Shown here: in pieces, positions 57,205 through 64,000 of the stretch
How the letters are laid out: the number at the start of each line of letters is the position of its first letter
Numbering within the stretch: position 1 is the stretch's first letter
Notes under the pieces: generated by a model
The model's database searches: none
Told to the model about the DNA's origin: nothing
Seen by the model: the letters and a program-made list of their open reading frames with translations, nothing else
Position numbers and translations under genes: made by a program
Source: JAFDVL01 sp043775925
GTDB taxonomy: Bacteria; Acidobacteriota; Blastocatellia; RBC074
Direction of reading: 5' to 3'
Assembly (NCBI GenBank): GCA_043775925.1
Contig: JAYVRW010000170.1
Span: 1-64,000, forward strand
Length of the DNA: 64,000 nt

Positions 57205-58602
57205 TTAAATCTGGGCTGATTCACCTGCTGCACTAACTTCATTCGTTTCTGCGACAGGAACGTCTGGCTCATCTTCTTCATCGTACTCTTCAGTCGTAAC
57301 CTCAGCCTTGCTCACTAATAAGTCAATTACTTTATTAGAGCGTAGCCTATTTTCGATACTAGACAGACCATCATTTTTTGTCAAGCTGGCTTCCACTTCC
57401 TCTGCGGAGCGTCCGACTGATTCAGCTAGTCGCTCAATTTCGTTATCAAGGTCTTCACGCGTGACTGTGATATTTTCGGCCTGTGAGATGGCGCCAAGGA
57501 TTAAGGCGAGTTTGACATCAGTTTTAGCGCGGACTCGTTCTTCTTCCTGACGTGCTTCCCAATTAATGTCTTTGGCTGCGATTTGAGCGTAAGCGCCGCT
57601 TTGCATTAAACGTTGAACGAAATCCTGCATCCGCTGATTGGCCTGTTGCTCGACTAGCGGATCAGGCAGGGGGAAATCATATTCTTTAGCAAGATTGGCT
57701 AATAAATCATCACGAACATCCATTTCGGCTTCATGATCGTAGGACTGTTCAATATTTTTCCGAACCTGTTCGCGCATTCCAGCTACATTGGTGTAGTCAG
57801 CGCCAAATTCTTCAGCGGATTCTTTCGCAAACTCATCATCTAATTCAGGCAATTCTTTAATCTTGACTGAGTTAACCGTAGCAGTGAAATCCAGTGTTTT
57901 TCCAACTAATCCTTTGGATGGAAAATCTTCAGGATATTTAACGGTGAATTCTTTGACTTCGCCTTCTTTAACTCCCGTAAGATTTTCGTTAAATTCCGCC
58001 TGGACGCCTTCAGCGCCTAATTCGATCACCAGGTCTTCTGTTTTTAAATCTTCTTCTTCGGGCGGATCAATGTATTTTCCAGTCAGATTGATGGAGACAA
58101 AATCGCCAGTTTGTGAAGCCCGATCTTCGACCGGAACTAATTGAGCTGCTTGTGCGCGAAGTTCTTCCATCGTTCGCTCAACAACTTCGTCGGTCACACG
58201 GGCGACACGTTTTGTAACTTTAACACCGTCATAACTTTTCAGTTCAAAGTCAGGTAGCACCGTAACCTGTGATTTGAAGCTGAGAGGCTCCCCTTCCTTA
58301 ATATCAATTTCATCGGGATTAACATTAGGCGAACCGATCACCTTGAGCTTGTGATCTTCGATGGCATGTCCGATGGCATGTGGCAGTAAGTTATTAATAA
58401 CTTCGCCTTTAATTTCTTTGGCGTAGCGTTGTTTGACGACAGCTCTGGGAACTTTACCAGGACGAAAGCCGGGTATTTTCGCATGACGCGAATAAGCGTC
58501 GTAAGCTTTGTTGTATTCTGTTTGAACATCACTGGCAGGGATTTCAATAGTGAGTTCCTTTTGGCAATCGGCGATGTCCGCCACAACGACTTGTAAGTTC
58601 AA
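57205..58602 (-). CDS. tig: Trigger factor, ribosome-associated chaperone
   Basis: A 465-residue chaperone that binds nascent chains at the ribosomal exit. It starts at TTG (58602) after GAGGAAGG. The ribosome-binding domain contains KIPGFRPGKVPRAVVKQRYA (the GFRxGKxP signature, near residues 43-50). The PPIase domain (about 155-245) begins EDRASQTGDFVSINLTGKYI. The C-terminal helical chaperone domain extends to about 435, and the tail is acidic (EEYDEEDEPDVPVAE). Length is normal. It precedes clpP on the same strand. Confidence 0.96.
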   Translation of the reverse strand: MNLQVVVADIADCQKELTIEIPASDVQTEYNKAYDAYSRHAKIPGFRPGKVPRAVVKQRYAKEIKGEVINNLLPHAIGHAIEDHKLKVIGSPNVNPDEIDIKEGEPLSFKSQVTVLPDFELKSYDGVKVTKRVARVTDEVVERTMEELRAQAAQLVPVEDRASQTGDFVSINLTGKYIDPPEEEDLKTEDLVIELGAEGVQAEFNENLTGVKEGEVKEFTVKYPEDFPSKGLVGKTLDFTATVNSVKIKELPELDDEFAKESAEEFGADYTNVAGMREQVRKNIEQSYDHEAEMDVRDDLLANLAKEYDFPLPDPLVEQQANQRMQDFVQRLMQSGAYAQIAAKDINWEARQEEERVRAKTDVKLALILGAISQAENITVTREDLDNEIERLAESVGRSAEEVEASLTKNDGLSSIENRLRSNKVIDLLVSKAEVTTEEYDEEDEPDVPVAETNEVSAAGESAQI

Positions 58603-58645
58603 AATAAACCTTCCTCAGTGTAACTATAGCCCAGATGGTAAGTAA

Positions 58646-58730
<85 letters not shown>

Positions 58731-58899
58731 ACAACCAAACGAAAAGGCTAACAAATTTCCTGTGTGGGTGCAACGTTTAGGTGGCAAGCTGAGTAAATCA
58801 CCAGCTTTATTACGTGCACGTAACAGCACTCGCTTAAATTACTATGACAGTGATAAGATGAACAAACGTATTAATACTTATTGAGGCAGGGAGTTCGTG

Positions 58900-59349
58900 A
58901 TGGAAAAAGAGAAAGAAATTTTTTTGGGTCATCTGAAAAAGGAAGGATTCAAGAAAACTTCGCAACGGGAAAAGATATTAGAGGTCTTTTTGCGAACCGA
59001 AGGACATTCCAGTGCTGAGGATTTGTATAGCCTGGTCAAAGCCGAAGACCCAATGGTTGGATTTACAACGGTTTATCGCACCCTTAAACTTCTCACCGAA
59101 TGTGGTTTAGCCAGGCAGGAGCGCTTTGCCGATGGCTATACGCGCTACGAACATAGCTATAACCACCAACATCACGATCACTTAATTTGTACAAGTTGTG
59201 GAGATTTAATTGAGTTTTATAGTGAAATCATTGAAAATAAACAGGACGAAATTGCCCGGAAGTTTAAATTTCAACCGACTCATCACAGCCTGAGAATTTT
59301 TGGAATTTGTTCACAGTGCCAAGCCAAACATCAGGCTGTTGCCAGTTAA
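58900..59349 (+). CDS. fur: Fur-family ferric uptake regulator
   Basis: A 149-residue metal-dependent repressor, ATG at 58900 after GGGAG (a GTG just upstream is open). The winged helix has SQREKILEVFLRTEGHSSAE followed by DLYSLV. Metal-binding residues lie in the His-rich YNHQHHDHLICTSCGDLIEF, and a CSQC pair near the C-terminus completes the structural zinc site (CTSC...CSQC). The exact metal (iron, zinc or peroxide sensing) cannot be set from sequence alone, although the HHDH and E residues fit Fur. It precedes the cytochrome c lipoprotein by 6 bp. Confidence 0.9.
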   Translation: MEKEKEIFLGHLKKEGFKKTSQREKILEVFLRTEGHSSAEDLYSLVKAEDPMVGFTTVYRTLKLLTECGLARQERFADGYTRYEHSYNHQHHDHLICTSCGDLIEFYSEIIENKQDEIARKFKFQPTHHSLRIFGICSQCQAKHQAVAS

Positions 59350-59355
59350 TATCTA

Positions 59356-59808
59356 ATGTCAAAAAAAAATCAGCTCACCTTCATCGTAACTATTATTACT
59401 TTGCTTAGCTTTTTATTTGCCTGTACGAACTCAAATAGTACTGTAACCACGAATAATACAGCTAATCCCGGTGTTACTGTCGAGACCAGCCCTGCGGCGG
59501 CTTCAGGTTCGCCTGTTATTAATGATGTCGAGCCGGTGATGCCGGAAAAGGCACAGGCGGTTTATGACCAGAGCTGCAAATCCTGTCACGGGCCTGATGG
59601 ACACGGCATTAATGCTGTAGCTCCAGACCTGCGTTCAGCGTCTCGCCGTTCGATGGCAGATTGGGTTAAATATCTGAAAAATCCAAAAAGCTTACAGCCG
59701 GAATCCAAAATGCCCGCCACAGAAAACCTGGAAGACAAAGATTACGAAGCCATTGCTGCTTATCTGGCAGATTTGACGCAGAGCAATCCCGCTGCAAGCA
59801 AAAAGTAA
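59356..59808 (+). CDS. Cytochrome c class I lipoprotein
   Basis: A 150-residue exported protein. The signal ends in a lipobox (LLSFLFAC, Cys near 23), so it should be membrane-anchored through lipid. A Ser/Thr/Asn/Pro-rich linker follows. The haem domain (about 68-143) has CKSCHGPDGHG (proximal CxxCH) and a distal Met in PESKMPATENL. It probably carries electrons on the outer face of the cytoplasmic membrane or on the outer membrane. It starts 6 bp after fur and is probably co-transcribed with it, so its expression may follow iron or redox state. Confidence 0.92.
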   Translation: MSKKNQLTFIVTIITLLSFLFACTNSNSTVTTNNTANPGVTVETSPAAASGSPVINDVEPVMPEKAQAVYDQSCKSCHGPDGHGINAVAPDLRSASRRSMADWVKYLKNPKSLQPESKMPATENLEDKDYEAIAAYLADLTQSNPAASKK

Positions 59809-60039
59809 AATGATCTTTCATTCAGCGCTGGAAAAAAATCAAATTGCCATTTTTCGTGTCAGGAATTAGGTCACATTGAGCGAAGCAAAGAGTTATCATT
59901 AAACCGTCATATTCTATGCCAACTATCAGATTGACAAGGCTCTGTGTGAAGTGCTAATTTAAACACGGTTGGTCCCCTCCGCCTGTCCCCGCTAAATTTC
60001 AACCCACCTCGTATACCTCAATCAGAGTAGGCAGAGCCA

Positions 60040-62511
60040 ATGTCGTTTAATAAAGCCAAAGCATTAAAAGCCGCCTCTAAGTATGTCCAGCAGGGCAAGT
60101 ACCAATCTGCGATTGAGGAGTATCGCCAGATTGCTGAAGCCGACCCTTCAGACGTTACAACTTTAAACACTCTGGGTGATTTGTATGTCAAGGTCGGGCA
60201 AACCAGTGAAGCGATTCATAGCTTCATGCACATTGCTGATCATTATCGCAATAGCGGATTTTACTTAAAAGCCATCGCCATGCTCAAAAAAGTGAGCAAG
60301 GTGGCACCAAATAACATAGAAGTTTCTTTGTTACTGGCAGGATTGTATGCGCAACAGAAGTTAATAGTTGATGCGCGTCACCAGTATTTGAGTGTTGCCG
60401 AATATTATGTCCGCGAAGGTAATTCGCAGGAAGCCTTGCACATTTATCAAAAGATTGCTGATCTTGATCCTGAAAATACAGCTATTCATATCAAATTAGC
60501 TGAAGCCTATCAACGCGAAAATCAGCTCGACAAATCGTATGATGCCTTCGTTGTGGCGGCAGGTGAATTACGCCGCCAGAACAAGGAAGGCGAAGCGCTG
60601 CAAACTTATTTGCGTGCTATCAAGGTCAATCCAAGAGGTCAGGCTGCTTTATCCTCATCTATCAATATTTATTTGCAGAGTAATCGTCATGCCGAAGCCG
60701 TCCAGATGTTGGAAGAGCTTCTGGCAGAGCGTCCAAACGATGCTGAAACGTTGACCTTGCTGTCGCGTGTGCATCAGTCTGCGCACAATCTGGAAGCGGC
60801 AGAAGAAGCGGTCAATAAAATGTTGGAGTGTGCGCCTTCGCGTTATCAATACGCTGCTGATTTGATTTTAGCATTTGTCCGACGCGAAGATGTGAATGGT
60901 GCGCTCCGCGTGTATGATCGGTCAATTGAGATTTTTTGCGAATATCGTGAAGAAGAGAAAGCCGCGAATTTGTTGCGCGAAATTTTGGCTTTGGAGCCAC
61001 AACATCTCAGTACCTTGACACGCTTATCGGTTGTGTATGAGCGTTCGCATGACGATCACTTATTGATTGAGACGTTGAATTTGCTGGCTGATGCGGCGAT
61101 TCAAAAAGGTCATAAACCTGAAGCCATCAATGCGCTCAAACAATTATTACAATTGGAACCGGATGAAATTCGGCATCGTCGTCGTCTGCGTGATCTGGAA
61201 GGGAATTCAGATGACAACGATCTGAACGAGCTTAGCTCGAACAAAGCCGTAGCCGAGACCGAGTTCTGGCCTCAAGGCGAAGATGAGGCGCCACCAACTT
61301 CTTTTGACAACGCTGGAACGGAAAGCGATTGGGGAGTCTGGGGAAATAGCGCTACCAATAATGTAGCAAGTAATAGCCCGCAGGAATTTGTCAGTTTCGA
61401 TGAATCTCCATCTTCCATTGAAATTCAGCGCCCGCAATCCGGGGTCGCACCATTGGTGTCAGAATTCGATGCAATGCCCGCTGACACTTCGGCTTTGAAG
61501 CTTAAAGATGAGCTTGAGAGCGTCGAGTTTTATCTCAGTCAGGGAATGCTGGATGTCGCACGTTACACGCTTGAATCTCTGACCAGCCAATTCCCGGATT
61601 CAATCGAAGTTCAGGAAAAAACTGCCCAGCTCAATGCCGCAGAATCTGATGCCTCTTCGTTGCTTCTGCAACCGGAAGTGACTGTGCCTGTTGAGGATTC
61701 ATTCCAGGCGTGGGAAACTGAGCCGTCTCCCGTTCAGACCTTCCAATCTCCTGCCTTACAAACAACCGAGCTGCTACTTCCTGTTAATCCCTCCGAGTGG
61801 GGAAAAAATATAGATATACTGGAAGGTAATACCAACCACCGGCAATCTCAAGCAGGGTTCGCTTCGGAGCAGGAAGGCTCAATCATTGTTTTATCATCGG
61901 AGTCTGAGCCGCCAAACCTCAGACCGCAGATGGCACCATTAGTATCAGCGGAGCCAGTTAATAACTGGGTCAGACCCCAGCCAACAGCACCCCTTCCAGC
62001 GTCTCAACAGGTGACGACGCCTCCTTCGGCTCTTGACCTGTTTGCTGGTGAGGAAATGGGGGAAATGCTTGATTTTCTTGATGAATTCAAGAATGAATCA
62101 GAGCAGGAAGAGATCGTTGAGGATTTCGAGACGCATTACAATTTGGGCATGGCATATAAGGAAATGGACATGTTCGATGATGCGATTGAAGAATATCAGC
62201 AAGCCTTCAAGGCTGTGATGTCGAGTCCGATGAATCCAAGTTATGTGGCGTGTTGCAGCATGTTGGGTTACTGTTTTTCACAAAAAGGCTTACCGCGCTT
62301 AGCTGTTGTCTGGTTGAAAAAAGGATTAGAGTCGCCAGGGCGTGAGGAGCAGGTTTATCAAGCCTTACGCTATGATTTAGCCAAGGCTTATAAGGCTATG
62401 GGTGAACTACAGAACGCTTATGATGCCTTTGCTGAAGTCTATGCGATGGATGTTCAGTATCGGAGTGTCAAAATCAGAATGCAGGAAGTTGCCCAACAGC
62501 TTGGAAAATAA
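60040..62511 (+). CDS. Large TPR-repeat protein
   Basis: An 823-residue protein without signal peptide or membrane helix. Residues about 1-390 contain at least eight tetratricopeptide repeats, for example ASKYVQQGKYQSAIEEYRQI, LGDLYVKVGQTSEAIHSFMH, LAEAYQRENQLDKSYDAFVV and INALKQLLQLEPDE. A long acidic, Ser/Pro/Gln-rich, probably disordered middle follows (about 395-690). It ends with two more TPR-like repeats (THYNLGMAYKEMDMFDDAIE, then EYQQAFKAVM, and DLAKAYKAMGELQNAYDAFA). TPR arrays scaffold protein complexes, and the split layout suggests two binding platforms joined by a flexible linker. The partner is unknown. It stands as a single gene after a 231-bp gap. Confidence 0.9.
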   Translation: MSFNKAKALKAASKYVQQGKYQSAIEEYRQIAEADPSDVTTLNTLGDLYVKVGQTSEAIHSFMHIADHYRNSGFYLKAIAMLKKVSKVAPNNIEVSLLLAGLYAQQKLIVDARHQYLSVAEYYVREGNSQEALHIYQKIADLDPENTAIHIKLAEAYQRENQLDKSYDAFVVAAGELRRQNKEGEALQTYLRAIKVNPRGQAALSSSINIYLQSNRHAEAVQMLEELLAERPNDAETLTLLSRVHQSAHNLEAAEEAVNKMLECAPSRYQYAADLILAFVRREDVNGALRVYDRSIEIFCEYREEEKAANLLREILALEPQHLSTLTRLSVVYERSHDDHLLIETLNLLADAAIQKGHKPEAINALKQLLQLEPDEIRHRRRLRDLEGNSDDNDLNELSSNKAVAETEFWPQGEDEAPPTSFDNAGTESDWGVWGNSATNNVASNSPQEFVSFDESPSSIEIQRPQSGVAPLVSEFDAMPADTSALKLKDELESVEFYLSQGMLDVARYTLESLTSQFPDSIEVQEKTAQLNAAESDASSLLLQPEVTVPVEDSFQAWETEPSPVQTFQSPALQTTELLLPVNPSEWGKNIDILEGNTNHRQSQAGFASEQEGSIIVLSSESEPPNLRPQMAPLVSAEPVNNWVRPQPTAPLPASQQVTTPPSALDLFAGEEMGEMLDFLDEFKNESEQEEIVEDFETHYNLGMAYKEMDMFDDAIEEYQQAFKAVMSSPMNPSYVACCSMLGYCFSQKGLPRLAVVWLKKGLESPGREEQVYQALRYDLAKAYKAMGELQNAYDAFAEVYAMDVQYRSVKIRMQEVAQQLGK

Positions 62512-62514
62512 AAA

Positions 62515-62535
62515 GGAGCAGAAATTTTCTGCTCC
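62515..62535. terminator. Terminator between convergent TPR and DUF4097 genes
   Basis: GGAGCAGAAA pairs with TTTCTGCTCC in a tight hairpin. On the minus strand it is followed by TTTTTATTTT, a good tail for the DUF4097/anti-sigma transcript. The plus side has a weaker tail. Confidence 0.75.
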
Positions 62536-62562
62536 GCAAAAAGTGTTAATTTTTTTCGCGTC

Positions 62563-63270
62563 TTATTTTTTCTTAACGCGGATGCTTCCTTCCTGAGTCC
62601 ATAAAGTTACTTTCGCACCACTTGATCCAACAAATCCATTAACAAATTGTGTAGTTTGCTTCTGCACGGTGAGCTGAAAATCTGCTGGATTGATTTCAAT
62701 GCCACCACGGACTGAAGTTGCTTCTAAAATGAATTTCGCTCCAGCAGGTAAGAGTGTGTCAACCCGCCCGGAAAAAGATTTTAAGAAATAACTGCCGCTC
62801 GGTGAAACATCACCATCATAGCTGACATTACCGCTCATGCTACGCGCCTCGACCTTGGCGCTATGAATTCCCGTGAGCTGAATACCACCTTCAGTCGTGC
62901 TGGCAACGATGGCACCACGCACCCCCTTCACGATGACACTACATTTTAAGCAAACGACATTGATCGAAGTACTGGAAGGAACTCCAATCGTTAATTCTAC
63001 AGGAGAATCGTCCGTTACTTCGACTCTAACTTTGCCTTGCTGCTCAGCTTGTGAGGCTTTCACCGTAGCCTGACTTTTGTGTGCCGTCACCTGAATCAAA
63101 TTTCCTTCAAATGGTACAACAGTCACAGAGCCTGATTTCGTGACGACATCCAATGATCCCGAATCAGGGATAACCTTGAAAGATTTATTGAAATCCTGTG
63201 CGCGGGTAGTGAAACTCACAGTGGCGACAAGCAAGGCAATAACAAGTTTAGTAGAAAGTGAAAGACGCAT
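62563..63270 (-). CDS. Exported DUF4097-type beta-solenoid protein
   Basis: A 235-residue protein, ATG at 63270 (an upstream frame to 63294 overlaps the preceding gene). A signal peptide (LSTKLVIALLVATVSFTTRAQ) is followed by repeating short beta strands: SLDVVTKSGSVTVVPFEGN, VTAHKSQATV, SINVVCLKCSVIVKGVRGA, EGGIQLTGIHSAKVEARSMS and SVRGGIEINPADF. This stacked-strand pattern is the putative adhesin DUF4097 type. These proteins often accompany anti-sigma factor genes, as here, and probably act in the envelope. The CLKC pair may form a disulfide. It starts 7 bp after the anti-sigma stop. Confidence 0.85.
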   Translation of the reverse strand: MRLSLSTKLVIALLVATVSFTTRAQDFNKSFKVIPDSGSLDVVTKSGSVTVVPFEGNLIQVTAHKSQATVKASQAEQQGKVRVEVTDDSPVELTIGVPSSTSINVVCLKCSVIVKGVRGAIVASTTEGGIQLTGIHSAKVEARSMSGNVSYDGDVSPSGSYFLKSFSGRVDTLLPAGAKFILEATSVRGGIEINPADFQLTVQKQTTQFVNGFVGSSGAKVTLWTQEGSIRVKKK

Positions 63271-63277
63271 AATCTCA

Positions 63278-63925
63278 CTATTTAAAATTTTCAAAATCTT
63301 CCATCAACTGGATTTTCTCTTTGTAAAGATCAAGCAAAAGTCGTTCCTGATCAGGATCATGTCTAATGGTCAAAACCTGACGCGCTTGTCCCATGGACTG
63401 GTCAATCTTATTGAGGTGATTTTGATAAGTCTCTCTTGTTTGAGGAGACCAGGTGGCAATACGTAGATTCAATTTTTCAGCTTTTTGTTTGACGATACCA
63501 TCCCACTCTTGAGCAACATTAGCTTCTGCGCCCTTGACTGGAGAAGTCGAATTAGGCTGAATTGCCTTGTAGCTGACAAACGCAAAAAGTGAAAAAGCGA
63601 GTGCTCCGGCACCTGCCAGTTGTGGCAAATTAAAAGTAAAAGTTCTCTGGCTCCAACGCTTCAACCAACTGGATTTTTCAGCTTCAACTTTTCTGGCCGG
63701 AGTTGTTTCGATCTCAATTTCGTTTTGTATCCGCGCCCATAAGGCTCTTGAAGGCGTATGCAAAGGCAGCTCTTTAGCAGCTCCGCTGATGTTTGCCAAA
63801 TCCAGTTTGAAGGCGTGACAGGGAGGGCATTGATTGAGATGTGACTCAATTGGTTCAGACTGGGTGGCAGCCAATGAACCGTCAATGTATTCAGATAGTG
63901 AATCAATCACACTGCGACATTCCAT
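63278..63925 (-). CDS. Zinc-finger (zf-HC2) transmembrane anti-sigma factor
   Basis: A 215-residue bitopic protein. The N-terminal cytoplasmic zinc-finger anti-sigma domain shows SEYIDGSLAATQSEPIESHL, then NQCPPCHAFK, giving the HxxxCxxC motif. One membrane helix lies at about 101-118 (LAGAGALAFSLFAFVSYKAI). The periplasmic part is helical (TRETYQNHLNKIDQSMGQAR) with a possible coiled coil. Such proteins hold an ECF sigma factor inactive; the sigma gene would be expected immediately upstream, beyond the right edge of the window. The ATG at 63925 is preceded by GAGAGAGG. Confidence 0.9.
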   Translation of the reverse strand: MECRSVIDSLSEYIDGSLAATQSEPIESHLNQCPPCHAFKLDLANISGAAKELPLHTPSRALWARIQNEIEIETTPARKVEAEKSSWLKRWSQRTFTFNLPQLAGAGALAFSLFAFVSYKAIQPNSTSPVKGAEANVAQEWDGIVKQKAEKLNLRIATWSPQTRETYQNHLNKIDQSMGQARQVLTIRHDPDQERLLLDLYKEKIQLMEDFENFK

Positions 63926-64000
63926 ATAAAATCCTCTCTCAATTACACTTCATTGATGTCGGTGTATAAAAATTTAAGTTTAACACCAATCTATAAAAAT

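Noticed and set aside
58840..58899. Fur box in front of fur
   Set aside because: The A+T-rich stretch with TGATAAGATG does not form a convincing 19-bp inverted repeat.

Overview
The window is 64 kb of a bacterial chromosome of moderate G+C content with dense, operonic coding. No 16S rRNA is present, so the organism is inferred from gene content: a diderm with a meso-DAP type MurE, a complete division and cell wall (dcw) cluster, XrtA/PEP-CTERM-type exopolysaccharide genes, a PQQ dehydrogenase with two N-terminal haem domains, a TPR/zf-HC2/DUF4097 gene set, and frequent TTG starts. Together these fit Acidobacteriota, perhaps class Blastocatellia, but that assignment is inference.

Layout. 1-1910 (minus): a tetR - aldo/keto reductase - monooxygenase-like operon with a perfect 16-bp inverted repeat upstream of tetR. 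2167-8487 (plus): a run of exported proteins (small leader ORF, PQQ/cytochrome c dehydrogenase, Tat-type amidohydrolase of the lactonase class, kelch protein, GH29 alpha-L-fucosidase) that could form an extracytoplasmic fucoside-oxidising module. 8606-11324: an unknown membrane protein overlapping purN, then a CAP-domain secreted protein. 11410-17226 (minus): an exopolysaccharide block (deacetylase, FemAB-like protein, XrtA-associated glycosyltransferase, Wzm/Wzt-type ABC exporter), preceded by a sigma-like regulator (17530-18741). 19394-21786: tRNA-Arg, an iron-trafficking-like protein, signal peptidase I and carA. 21927-24101: an A+T-rich accessory island with an XRE regulator, a precursor whose eight-cysteine C-terminus resembles the bacteriocin fulvocin C, and a membrane-anchored TlpA-like thioredoxin. 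24141-30651 (minus): DUF58, MoxR, FHA, Ser/Thr kinase and homoserine dehydrogenase. 30892-33618: a small membrane protein, a FecR-domain protein and a ZIP transporter.

34048-51493 is the dcw cluster in the order mraZ-rsmH-ftsL-ftsI-murE-murF-mraY-murD-ftsW-murG-murC-ftsQ-ftsA-ftsZ. It has a good sigma-70 promoter followed by three AGTGG repeats at 10-bp period, the expected MraZ operator. murB and ddl are absent from the cluster. It is followed by an Hfq/Sm-like gene, pdxA, an Rsm22-type methyltransferase, an amidase, then (minus) tig-clpP with a standalone tandem ClpX-type zinc-finger protein where clpX is often found, tRNA-Leu, fur, a cytochrome c lipoprotein, a large TPR protein, a DUF4097 protein and a zf-HC2 anti-sigma factor.

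Several intergenic gaps, including four within apparent operons (Wzm-Wzt, ftsI-murE, mraY-murD, murG-murC), hold self-complementary repeats. At least two sequence families recur within the window, and a repeat-like segment also lies in frame inside the DUF58 gene. The strongest candidates for something little described are the fulvocin-like bacteriocin/thioredoxin pair, the ClpX-finger protein beside clpP, and the proposed periplasmic fucose oxidation module.
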